Assembly: GCA_958295945.1 (NCBI GenBank)
Contig: OY282386.1
Location: 3,838,204 to 3,902,203 of the forward strand
DNA: 64,000 nt
Direction of reading: 5' to 3'
From: Candidatus Poribacteria bacterium
GTDB taxonomy: Bacteria; Poribacteria; WGA-4E; WGA-3G
The notes under the pieces are model-generated. The model made no database searches and had not been told where the DNA came from. It saw nothing but the letters and a program-made list of their open reading frames with translations. Of the stretch, positions 32,363-40,468 are shown one piece after another. A program made the translations under genes and the position numbers. The stretch's first letter is position 1; the number at the start of each line of letters is the position of its first letter.

Positions 32363-33991
32363 ATGTCAACAAATGCAGAACTGATTGAAAATTGGCGTGA
32401 TGCCCCTGCACCACTACTCGGTATATTACACGCTTTTCATGACAGAGATGGATATATCTCAGAAGAAACATTGCGTGACATTGCAGTCGGATTTCGGATA
32501 CCACTCGCTGAACTGTTTGGTACTTTAACTTTCTATCACCACTTTTCACAAAAACCTCCAGGACAAGGTGCACCGCGTGTCTGCACCGGTCCCGTTTGCC
32601 GATTAAATGGAGGTCTGGAAATCCTTGAATCTTTAAAACCGGAAGGGGCAACACCAATGGCTTGTGCTGGAAGATGTGACGATTTTGTTCCAGTGCTAAA
32701 AGGACATGAAGTATTCACTGGTACGCAAACTGACATTCTCTCAGTAGAACCTACTCCATTACCGCCTCCATATCTAGGTGAAAAAGAAGAATGTATTTTT
32801 GCACATATCCGAGAACCAGGTCAAAACACGTTTGAGGGATATCAATCTACTGGTGGATATGAAGGATTAAAACTTGCACTTACAACATTGACACCTAATG
32901 AAGTAATTGATATATTAAAAGAAAGTCAACTTGCAGGCAGAGGCGGTGCTGGATTTCCTACAGGAATGAAATGGGAATCGGTATTGGATGCAACAGGTGA
33001 AACAAAAACGATTGTTTGCAATGCAGATGAAGGGGAACCAGGCTGTTTCAAGGATAGAGTTATTCTTGATTATTCACCTCATATGGTAATTGAAGGGATG
33101 ACGCTTGCGGCTTACGCGACAGGTGCTACGCAAGGATTTATATATCTTAGATATGAGTATCCTGAAACTTTGAATACTCTTGAACAAGCAATCAAGGAAG
33201 CAGAATCAGCTGGTCTTGTTGGCGATGGTATTCTCGGTGAACAGTTTAATTTCCATATATATATTAGACGTGGTGCTGGGGCTTATGTCTGTGGTGAAGA
33301 AGGTTCATTGTTAAATAGTTTGGAAGGTAAACACCCATTCCCAAGGAACAGACCACCTTATCCAGTTACGCATGGGTTTGAAAACTTGCCTACAGTTGTA
33401 AACAATGTGGAAACACTGGCAGCCACCACGAAAATTATACGACACGGAGCTGCGTGGTATAAAGGTTTGAGTTACCATGAAGATATTGCTGGAACAAAAA
33501 TCATTAGTTTGTCAGGTGATATACGACAACCAGGGAATTATGAAGTACCATTCGGACTTCCACTCAAAACTCTCCTTTATGATTGGGCAGGTGGACCTAA
33601 GGATGGGAAACAATTCCAAGCAATTACTTCTGCAGGTTTGTCAGGTGGATTCATTGTGCAAAGTGATTTTGATATTACTATCGATGAACCGAGTTTTCAG
33701 AAGGTAGGCTCAATGCTCGGAGCAGCAGGAATAATGGTTTTTGATGATACACGTGATATGCTTGATGTCGCACACAACGCAATGGAGTTTTTTGCTGATG
33801 AATCATGTGGAAAATGTTTCCCTTGTCGTATCGGAACACATAGAATAACAGAACTATTGTCAGAACCACTGCATACGAAATCAATAAAACTTATCTCAGA
33901 AATAGGTAACGTAATGCGGGCAACAAGTGCTTGTGGACTCGGGACAGCTGCACCGAATGTATCGGATAGTTTGTTGCGAATGATTCCGTAA
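32363..33991 (+). CDS. NuoE-NuoF fusion (NADH dehydrogenase input-module type flavoprotein)
   Basis: The 542-residue protein fuses two Complex I-type subunits. Residues ~1-140 form a NuoE-like thioredoxin-fold ferredoxin with C74-x4-C79 and C101-x3-C105 for a 2Fe-2S cluster. The rest is NuoF-like: GRGGAGFPTGMKWE binds NADH, NADEGEPGCFKDR and GAGAYVCGEEGSL bind FMN, and ESCGKCFPCRIGTHR with a downstream Cys (TSACGLG) holds a 4Fe-4S cluster. Such fusions occur in Complex I, NAD-linked hydrogenases (HoxF) and formate dehydrogenases (FdsB). It lies 16 kb from a nuo operon lacking E, F and G, so it may be its diaphorase, but its partner is unproven. Confidence 0.85.
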   Translation: MSTNAELIENWRDAPAPLLGILHAFHDRDGYISEETLRDIAVGFRIPLAELFGTLTFYHHFSQKPPGQGAPRVCTGPVCRLNGGLEILESLKPEGATPMACAGRCDDFVPVLKGHEVFTGTQTDILSVEPTPLPPPYLGEKEECIFAHIREPGQNTFEGYQSTGGYEGLKLALTTLTPNEVIDILKESQLAGRGGAGFPTGMKWESVLDATGETKTIVCNADEGEPGCFKDRVILDYSPHMVIEGMTLAAYATGATQGFIYLRYEYPETLNTLEQAIKEAESAGLVGDGILGEQFNFHIYIRRGAGAYVCGEEGSLLNSLEGKHPFPRNRPPYPVTHGFENLPTVVNNVETLAATTKIIRHGAAWYKGLSYHEDIAGTKIISLSGDIRQPGNYEVPFGLPLKTLLYDWAGGPKDGKQFQAITSAGLSGGFIVQSDFDITIDEPSFQKVGSMLGAAGIMVFDDTRDMLDVAHNAMEFFADESCGKCFPCRIGTHRITELLSEPLHTKSIKLISEIGNVMRATSACGLGTAAPNVSDSLLRMIP

Positions 33992-34055
33992 ATTATATGT
34001 TGAAATTGAAGTGTTATGTAGTTCATAATTTGACAAGTTATTCCAGAATATTCTG

Positions 34056-35252
34056 ATGTGGACACGAGGATTTATATCTCTTTGTCTCATCGTATTTGTA
34101 ATCGGATTGATTACGGGTCCTGTTCACTTTTTCTTTCCAGTATATGCAGCATCAGAATTAGGAAGAGATGCCTTTTTTGCTGGAATTTTACGAGCAATAC
34201 CTATCGGACTCGGAGGAATTACTGCTCTTATTGGAGGAACACTCAGTGACCGCTTCGGAAGAAAACCAACTTTACTTATCGGTATGTCCGGCGCGGTTGT
34301 AATTGGGGCACTCTTCACAACACAAATACCTCTGTTTATATGGGGTATTCTGTGTTATCAGGGAATCGCTTCAGGTTTCAAAACATCAGGAGGACAATCA
34401 TATTTAATCAGTGCTGTACCATCTAACAAACTTGGTTTTGCAACAGGTCTCTATTTCATCAGTAGTACTATCGGGAGCGCATTAGGAAATGCTATCGCAG
34501 GCGAAACCATTCATCGAATAAATTTTCAAATATTTGGTGTAAGTTCAGTTGTTTTTTCTGGACTACTGTTTTTGGGGGCATTTCTTTATTTACCACGTGT
34601 GCGACAGAGTAGTCAGATTGTTGATGAAAATCAAAAAGGTATCTGGAAATCGGCACTCAACATAGGGAAATATATCAACCTTTGTCGCAGATCAAACATT
34701 CGGATGTTAATAGGCTTACGCATTTTTCCGACCTATTATTGGGGTTCAGTCAATCTACTCATGCCGATTCTAATATTTCAATTTGGTGGCAATAGAGCAG
34801 CAGGTTATTACGGAACGATGAGTCTAATTTTTGCCTTTGCTTGTCAGTTGGTCACTGGTAAAATTTGCGATACAAAAGGTCATAGACTTACTGCTTTAGT
34901 AGCAAATATATTCATCACACTTCTTGCTTTTGGATTAGTGTTTTTTCACAACTCGTTATTCGGACTGGAATTGTTTGGGATACTCGGTGCTGGTGCTGCT
35001 TGGGCACTTTCAACTACAATACCACGGTTTATCAATGAATTTACAACTCCTCAAGAGAAGGGACACGGCGTAGGTCTAACACATTTAGCTTGGAGCACCG
35101 GATTTCTTCTCGGTTACGTCGCAAGTGGGTATTTGCTGAAAATTTCTACGCATTTGCCTTTTCTTGTTGCAGGAGTTTTTCTTATTTGTTCATCTTGTAT
35201 TGCCTATAAACTATTTAATATAAAATCACCAATTAGAAAGGAACACCTATGA
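34056..35252 (+). CDS. Major facilitator superfamily transporter
   Basis: The 398-residue membrane protein has about 12 hydrophobic segments. MFS motif A is visible as GGTLSDRFGRKPT between segments 2 and 3. A related loop, TGKICDTKGHR, opens the second half. It is a cytoplasmic-membrane uniporter, symporter or drug exporter; no specificity residues are recognisable. Its stop overlaps the start of the next gene (ATGA), which suggests coupling. Confidence 0.82.
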   Translation: MWTRGFISLCLIVFVIGLITGPVHFFFPVYAASELGRDAFFAGILRAIPIGLGGITALIGGTLSDRFGRKPTLLIGMSGAVVIGALFTTQIPLFIWGILCYQGIASGFKTSGGQSYLISAVPSNKLGFATGLYFISSTIGSALGNAIAGETIHRINFQIFGVSSVVFSGLLFLGAFLYLPRVRQSSQIVDENQKGIWKSALNIGKYINLCRRSNIRMLIGLRIFPTYYWGSVNLLMPILIFQFGGNRAAGYYGTMSLIFAFACQLVTGKICDTKGHRLTALVANIFITLLAFGLVFFHNSLFGLELFGILGAGAAWALSTTIPRFINEFTTPQEKGHGVGLTHLAWSTGFLLGYVASGYLLKISTHLPFLVAGVFLICSSCIAYKLFNIKSPIRKEHL

Positions 35253-35776
35253 ATATTGTTGAACTTGATTTAGAAAATGCTGAACACCTTGAACTTACCA
35301 AATCGGAATGGCGTTTTGCTGAGGGACTTGTCCCCGGTGAACCAAATGGCGGATTAGTGAATCTGATGCCAGATTCACCAGCGCGAAATGCTGATTATGA
35401 CGATTCAGGTTGGGACGTTTGTGAGAATATTCAAGAAATCGTACTCTCCGGTCTATGTTTTGGATGGTATCGGATTACCGTCACAATTCCTGAAGAAGTT
35501 GATGGAAAGTCTGTTGCTGGGTCAAAAGTGTGGTTTCACACCTGTATTGATGACTACGGTGAAGTCTGGGTAGACGGTGAAATTGACTTGGCCTTCGGTG
35601 AATCTGGACGTGGTGCTGCTTCTGGATTCAATGCACCACAACGGGTCGTTGTATCCGAAAGTGCTGAACCCGGTGCGAAACATGTCCTTGCCTGTTTGGC
35701 TATAAACGGACCACTGGCAAGACCGGGAGGCGGCATTTTTCTCCGTTTTGCAAAACTTGAATTTGAAACCGAATAA
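35249..35776 (+). CDS. Galactose-binding-like domain protein
   Basis: The 175-residue protein has no signal peptide. It resembles the sugar-binding jelly-roll at the front of family 2 glycosidases: DYDDSGWDVCENIQEIV, then FGWYRITVTIPEE and KVWFHTCIDDYGEVWVDGE. No catalytic domain follows, so it is a stand-alone binding module. It starts with a 4-base overlap on the MFS gene and may act with that transporter on a shared ligand. Confidence 0.65.
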   Translation: MNIVELDLENAEHLELTKSEWRFAEGLVPGEPNGGLVNLMPDSPARNADYDDSGWDVCENIQEIVLSGLCFGWYRITVTIPEEVDGKSVAGSKVWFHTCIDDYGEVWVDGEIDLAFGESGRGAASGFNAPQRVVVSESAEPGAKHVLACLAINGPLARPGGGIFLRFAKLEFETE

Positions 35777-35790
35777 ATTCAATATAATGT

Positions 35791-35817
35791 TGTGGGGTGG
35801 CTCTATACCATCCCACA
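35791..35817 (+). terminator. Hairpin after the galactose-binding-like gene
   Basis: TGTGGGGTGG pairs with CCATCCCACA around a 7-base loop with one mismatch. It lacks a strong T run, so termination is probable but weak. Confidence 0.5.
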
Positions 35818-35838
35818 TTGATTTAGGATAAGCACGAT

Positions 35839-36561
35839 TTGACTACAAATAGAGAAAAAGTAAACAGTATTCAAGAAACCCCAAAAGGCGTTGTTCTACT
35901 CAGTGGTGGGTTAGATTCAACCACAACCTTAGCTATCGCAACTGCTGAAGGTTATGACTGCTATGTGATGAGTTTTCAATATGGACAACGAAATAATCTG
36001 GAATTAAGATTTGCACAAAATATCGCAAAATCATTTGAGGCAAAACAACATACTATTATTGACATAGACCTTCGTATATTTGGTGGATCAGCTCTAACTG
36101 CAGATATTGAAGTACCCAAAGATTACTCAAACACAGAATTAAGTGAAGGTATTCCTATTACTTATGTGCCTGCTCGTAACACGATTTTCCTTTCTTATGC
36201 ACTTGCGTGGTCTGAGGTCCTTATTGCAGATGCAATTTTCATAGGTGTTAACGCTATTGACTATAGTGGATACCCAGATTGTCGTCCTGAATATATTCAA
36301 ACCTATGAAAAGTTGGCAAACCTTGCGACACAAACAGGAGTGGAAGGAAAAACGAAAGTAAGAATCTGCACGCCTCTTATTGAAAAAACAAAAGCAGAGA
36401 TTATCCAAATTGGAACATCTTTGGGTGTAGATTATAGTCTTACGCTGAGTTGCTATGATCCAGATCCTGAGGGTAGAGCATGTGGTAAATGCGATAGTTG
36501 TCATCTTCGTAGAAAAGGATTTGAAGATGCTGGCATTCCTGATCCAACGCTTTATCGTTAG
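35839..36561 (+). CDS. queC: 7-cyano-7-deazaguanine synthase
   Basis: QueC converts 7-carboxy-7-deazaguanine to preQ0 with ATP and ammonia, on the path to the tRNA base queuosine or to DNA deazapurines. The 240 residues show the PP-loop [17 protein letters not shown] and the zinc site with Cys in SCYDPDP, then [28 protein letters not shown]-like [16 protein letters not shown] and [18 protein letters not shown] are family signatures. The start is TTG 35839. No other que gene is in the window. Confidence 0.95.
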   Translation: MTTNREKVNSIQETPKGVVLLSGGLDSTTTLAIATAEGYDCYVMSFQYGQRNNLELRFAQNIAKSFEAKQHTIIDIDLRIFGGSALTADIEVPKDYSNTELSEGIPITYVPARNTIFLSYALAWSEVLIADAIFIGVNAIDYSGYPDCRPEYIQTYEKLANLATQTGVEGKTKVRICTPLIEKTKAEIIQIGTSLGVDYSLTLSCYDPDPEGRACGKCDSCHLRRKGFEDAGIPDPTLYR

Positions 36562-36617
36562 ATATTGTGCCAGAATTCCTTTGTAAGTGGGATTGCTGAC
36601 TGATAATTTCTTTATAC

Positions 36618-36647
36618 TTGATATCTGCTAACAACTTGCTGTATAAT
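36618..36647 (+). promoter_or_regulatory. Sigma70-like promoter of second Rpn-like gene, near-leaderless
   Basis: TTGATA (36618-36623), an 18-base spacer, and TATAAT (36642-36647). ATG 36654 follows after 6 bases, so the mRNA would start at about the start codon. This duplicates the layout at 2731-2760. Confidence 0.75.
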
Positions 36648-36653
36648 GTCTAT

Positions 36654-37574
36654 ATGGCACAGCAATATGATACTCTAGGAAAAGATATCCTGAACGAACG
36701 TATAGACGAAATCGCACAGTTTGTTTTAAACGTGCCTAGTGTTGAAGTGATTGCGGACCTTGATACCGAGCAACAAATAGTCAGAGCGTTTCGTACAGAC
36801 ATCACAAAACGCATCCGTTTTAAGACCCACGAAGCTGTTTTACACATTGAGCTTCAACTCCATGACAGCACAGAAAAACCGATGTGGGCTCGGAACGCAC
36901 ACTATCACGGATATCTTGTCGCTGAACATCAGATGCATGTCTATTCCAATGTCATCTACTTTCATCCAGACGCAGGCAAAAACGATCCGGGGTATTATGC
37001 GTACAGTTGGAATGGTTATGATTACCGACTCAGTTATAAGGTGATACGACTCATTGAGATTGAGGGACAATCCATTTTAAAGGCACAAACACCAGGACTG
37101 TTACCGTTCACACCACTCATGAGACCTCCAAGTGGTATGACACCTGAACGGTGGATAAGACAATGTATAGAAGCAACGGTGGCTACGTCTGTTGATCCCG
37201 AGACAAAAGGAAGTTTACTTTACGGGCTTTCAGTCTTCGGAAGTCTTGTACATGATGCAAGTTTGTTTGAACAAATACCGGAGGAACTTATGCAAGAATC
37301 TCCTTTTTTCCAACGCCAACGCGAAAAGTTTATCGCACAAGGTATTACACAAGGTATTACACAAGGTATTACACAAGGTATTACACAAGGGGCAAAAGAG
37401 GCTACCCTCAAAAATCTTCTGTCAGTACTCAATGCGAGATTCCACTTAGAGTCGGTACGTACTCTAGTGCCAGCACTTGAAAACATAGATGATTTGGAAC
37501 GTCTTGAACAGCTGCACCTCACTGCCGTTAATGCGGAAGACTTTGAAACCTTCTTAGAAGCTCTCATTGAATAG
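36654..37574 (+). CDS. Rpn-like (PD-(D/E)XK) nuclease/putative transposase-family protein
   Basis: This is a 306-residue paralogue of the gene at 2768. The start is set at ATG 36654 because the promoter -10 box lies 6 bases before it; an upstream in-frame start at 36618 lies inside the promoter. The likely nuclease core is HEAVLHIELQLHDS. YFHPDAGKNDPGYYAYSWNG and LLPFTPLMRPPSGMTPERW are shared with the other copy as YLHPQAGRNDPG and LLPLTPLMKPSQGMNPTQW. Residues 230-245 are four QGIT repeats, encoded by exact 12-bp DNA repeats, ahead of a helical C-terminus. Confidence 0.7.
   Translation: MAQQYDTLGKDILNERIDEIAQFVLNVPSVEVIADLDTEQQIVRAFRTDITKRIRFKTHEAVLHIELQLHDSTEKPMWARNAHYHGYLVAEHQMHVYSNVIYFHPDAGKNDPGYYAYSWNGYDYRLSYKVIRLIEIEGQSILKAQTPGLLPFTPLMRPPSGMTPERWIRQCIEATVATSVDPETKGSLLYGLSVFGSLVHDASLFEQIPEELMQESPFFQRQREKFIAQGITQGITQGITQGITQGAKEATLKNLLSVLNARFHLESVRTLVPALENIDDLERLEQLHLTAVNAEDFETFLEALIE
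37341..37388 (+). repeat. Four tandem 12-bp repeats in the Rpn-like gene
   Basis: GGTATTACACAA occurs four times without mismatch at 37341-37388, encoding GITQ each time. Slippage would add or remove four residues without changing frame. Confidence 0.9.
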
Positions 37575-37608
37575 GGGCATCTGAAAACGCAGGACGTTCA
37601 CAAGAAAT

Positions 37609-38325
37609 ATGATAAAAGCAGTATTCTTTGATTTTTATTACACATTAGGTGTCTGGGGACTACCATTGCAAGATAGTCTTCAAAAGATTGCAGATAGATA
37701 TCAATTTGAAATTGATTGGGAACGATATACTAAAGCAGTTCAGAATCTGTTTGCTGATGCATCTGATACGGATCCTTCTAATCACTCATTGTTAGATACT
37801 TTAGATAAAATAGTTGAAAGTTATTGTACATTTATCCAAGAACTTGGTGTTAAAGAACATGCAGACCAAATGGCATGGGAATTACTTCAAGCAGGTCACT
37901 CGCTCTTTGCTGCAAATGTTGCCACGCTCTACGACGACGTTGTTCCAACGCTTCAACGTTTGCAGGATGATGGTTACAAGTTAGCAATCGTCTCAAATTG
38001 GGATACACCCTTAGACCCATTGGCAGAACGTTTGGGAATTGCTCAGTATTTTGATGCAATCACCGCATCACACGATACGCGTGTTCGGTCAGCAAAACCG
38101 GATCCACATATATTTGAGTATACATTGAATGCAGTGGGTGTTTCTGCAGAGGAAACCGTGCATGTAGGGGATACTTATGAAGCAGATATTATCGGGGCAC
38201 AAGGGGTAGGCATTCGTCCAATACTGATTGATCGAGACGAGCCGTACGTTGATAGGTGGGATGAGACGATTCGCAGTCTTGCTGAGTTGCCGGAACTGCT
38301 GAATAGGCATGAAGAATCAGAATAA
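37609..38325 (+). CDS. HAD-superfamily hydrolase with DxYxT nucleophile motif
   Basis: The 238-residue HAD enzyme has motif I as FFDFYYTLGVW. The usual second Asp of DxDxT is Tyr, as in haloacid-dehalogenase-like members. Motif II is IVSNWD, motif III the Lys in SAKPDPHIFEYTL, and motif IV HVGDTYEADIIGAQGVG. The C1-type helical cap lies between motifs I and II. The enzyme could be a dehalogenase-like hydrolase or a phosphatase; the motif favours the former group, by family knowledge. It stands alone, 34 bases after the Rpn-like gene. Confidence 0.82.
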   Translation: MIKAVFFDFYYTLGVWGLPLQDSLQKIADRYQFEIDWERYTKAVQNLFADASDTDPSNHSLLDTLDKIVESYCTFIQELGVKEHADQMAWELLQAGHSLFAANVATLYDDVVPTLQRLQDDGYKLAIVSNWDTPLDPLAERLGIAQYFDAITASHDTRVRSAKPDPHIFEYTLNAVGVSAEETVHVGDTYEADIIGAQGVGIRPILIDRDEPYVDRWDETIRSLAELPELLNRHEESE

Positions 38326-38327
38326 AT

Positions 38328-38356
38328 TTGATCTTTTTCGCGTAATATCGTATAAT
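38328..38356 (+). promoter_or_regulatory. Promoter of the TPR gene
   Basis: TTGATC (38328-38333), a 17-base spacer, and TATAAT (38351-38356). The -35 begins just after the HAD stop codon, and the ATG is 42 bases past the -10. Confidence 0.6.
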
Positions 38357-38397
38357 GAAATTCAAGTTAAATCGCAAAGGATCGTGGAGATTAGTAC

Positions 38398-40308
38398 ATG
38401 AATGATCAAACCATCCATGTGTTAGGCGAATCTATCCAATCCAATTCGAAAAATATAGCAAATGACTACGTCAGCAAAGGAAGAAATTTCTTTCGTAAGC
38501 GTCAATACGATAACGCTATTGATGCCTTTACTGAAGCAATTAAACTTGACCCGAGTAATATTGATGCCTACAATAACAGAGGAAAAGTTTATCATCTCCG
38601 AAACAAGTTTAACCTAGCTATTGAAGACTTCACTAAAGCAATTGAACTTGACTCGAACAATACTGATGCCTACTATAACAGAGGACAAGTCTACTCTCAC
38701 GTACGCGAACTTAACTTGGCGGTAGCTGACTTTAAAAAAAGAATTGACCTTAGATCTGAAGACCCAAAGACTTACTTTTGCAGGGGCAAAGATCATTTCA
38801 ACGACAAAAAAATAGAGGTAGCTATCGCTTATTTTACTAAATCCCTTGAACACTATCCCGAATCTAGAAAAGTCTACAATCATAGGGGATGGGCTTACTA
38901 TATTAAGCGCGAACGTGATCTAGCTATTCAAGATTTCACTAAAGCAATTAAACTCAACTCAGAAGATGCTATAGCCTATAAAAATAGAGCGATAGTTTAC
39001 TTCAGTTTCAGTCAGAATAGGCCCAAATGTGATCTAGCTATTCAAGACTTCACTAAAGCAATTGAACTCAACCCAGAAGATGCTAAAGCCTACAACTATA
39101 GAGGAAAGGTTTATTCTCTTAAGAAAAAATACAAACTAGCTATTCAAGACTTTACTAAAGCAATTGAACTTAATTCAAAAGATGCTAAAGCCTACAACTA
39201 TAGAGGAAAGGTTTATTCTCATAGGAAAAAATACGATATAGCTATTCAAGACCTCACTAAAGCAATTGAACTCAACCCAGAAGATGCTATACCCTATATC
39301 AATATGGGTTTCGTTTTCTCCCGCAAGGGTAATTATAATTCGGCTATTGATAACTTCAACGAAGGTATCCGACTTCATCCGTATAATGCCTCTGCTTATA
39401 CCTATAGGGGATTTGCCCACCTTCGCATAGGGGATTTTGATTTGGCTATTAAGGATTGTAACAAAGCTATTGATCTGAGTCGGCATAAACCATATGCTAT
39501 ACCCTACAACTATAGAGGGCTGACCTACGCAGCTCAAGAGAAGTATGCAATGGCTATCAATGACCATACCACCGCCATTGAAATCAAGCAAAATTATTGG
39601 GCATCTTACAACTTCAGAGGACTTTCCTACGCTGCTCAAGGGTCCTATGATAAAGCTATTGACGACTACGATGAAGCCATTAGTCAGTATAGGAAAAAGA
39701 TAGAAGAAGGGGAGCATGCTTGGATATACCTCAATAGAGGCAAGGCACACGAAAAAAAAGGTGAAATTAAACAAGCTATCGCTGACTACGATAGGGCAGT
39801 TAGGATCTGCCCTAATTACAGCGAAGACCTTGAGGATACTAACTTCAAATATTGGGCACAAGACGCGGTTGACGAAGCCATTGAGTTGTTGAGCAGTCAG
39901 ATCTCTTCTCGGGAAAAACTAAACACACAAGACACTTGTCAAAACCTGCATATCAAAGAAAAAATGAGCTCGCTGGCGAAAAGCACTACTGAGAGGTTTA
40001 TAAAACTATTAAACAGCCTGATCCCTTTTCAGAAAAAACAAGCAATACAAGTTACCCATCGAAAACTCTCAGGAAGCGAATTTACCCCTCAGAAAAAAGG
40101 AAAAAGAGTAATTACACAAAACGACTGTCAAACTTCTGAGGATCATTACTACCTGGGAATCATATCACTCCTTGAAAATGACCTGGTTCCGGCGAATAGA
40201 GCTTTCAGAGAGGCATCCAAACTTGGGTACGACAGTAAAAAGGTTAAATGCCATATTGAGAACTTGGAAAAATTAGACCCAAGTAGATTTCAAAATAATG
40301 AGCATTAA
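38398..40308 (+). CDS. Tetratricopeptide-repeat protein
   Basis: The 636-residue protein is built of about 13 TPR units, from residue ~22 to ~480. Each has the pattern A-Y-x-N-R-G-x-x-Y and D-L-A-I-Q-D-F-T-K-A-I-E-L. Several adjacent units are near-identical at DNA level (for example around 39040-39290), indicating recent internal duplication. A more divergent tail (480-636) contains another TPR-like pair. No signal peptide or catalytic domain is present. It is a protein-interaction scaffold of unknown partner. GGAG precedes the ATG. Confidence 0.85.
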   Translation: MNDQTIHVLGESIQSNSKNIANDYVSKGRNFFRKRQYDNAIDAFTEAIKLDPSNIDAYNNRGKVYHLRNKFNLAIEDFTKAIELDSNNTDAYYNRGQVYSHVRELNLAVADFKKRIDLRSEDPKTYFCRGKDHFNDKKIEVAIAYFTKSLEHYPESRKVYNHRGWAYYIKRERDLAIQDFTKAIKLNSEDAIAYKNRAIVYFSFSQNRPKCDLAIQDFTKAIELNPEDAKAYNYRGKVYSLKKKYKLAIQDFTKAIELNSKDAKAYNYRGKVYSHRKKYDIAIQDLTKAIELNPEDAIPYINMGFVFSRKGNYNSAIDNFNEGIRLHPYNASAYTYRGFAHLRIGDFDLAIKDCNKAIDLSRHKPYAIPYNYRGLTYAAQEKYAMAINDHTTAIEIKQNYWASYNFRGLSYAAQGSYDKAIDDYDEAISQYRKKIEEGEHAWIYLNRGKAHEKKGEIKQAIADYDRAVRICPNYSEDLEDTNFKYWAQDAVDEAIELLSSQISSREKLNTQDTCQNLHIKEKMSSLAKSTTERFIKLLNSLIPFQKKQAIQVTHRKLSGSEFTPQKKGKRVITQNDCQTSEDHYYLGIISLLENDLVPANRAFREASKLGYDSKKVKCHIENLEKLDPSRFQNNEH

Positions 40309-40468
40309 TGGGCAGAAGTTCACCATAAAGCGTTAAAAAAATATATTGTGAGTATTTTCTCTTATATTTGAAGAACCACACAAATTTTAGATAATTGTTA
40401 ATTCATCATAAAGTTTCGGTTTCTATAGATTATCAAGAATTTTCCATTAAATTCAGCATTCCAATAAC

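Noticed and set aside
31788-32384. 198-codon open frame overlapping the start of the NuoE-NuoF gene
   Set aside because: It overlaps a strong gene start, has no Shine-Dalgarno, and the amino-acid make-up is that of A-rich non-coding DNA.
39040-39290. Near-identical DNA blocks as a mobile repeat
   Set aside because: They are in-frame TPR units inside one gene, explained by internal duplication.
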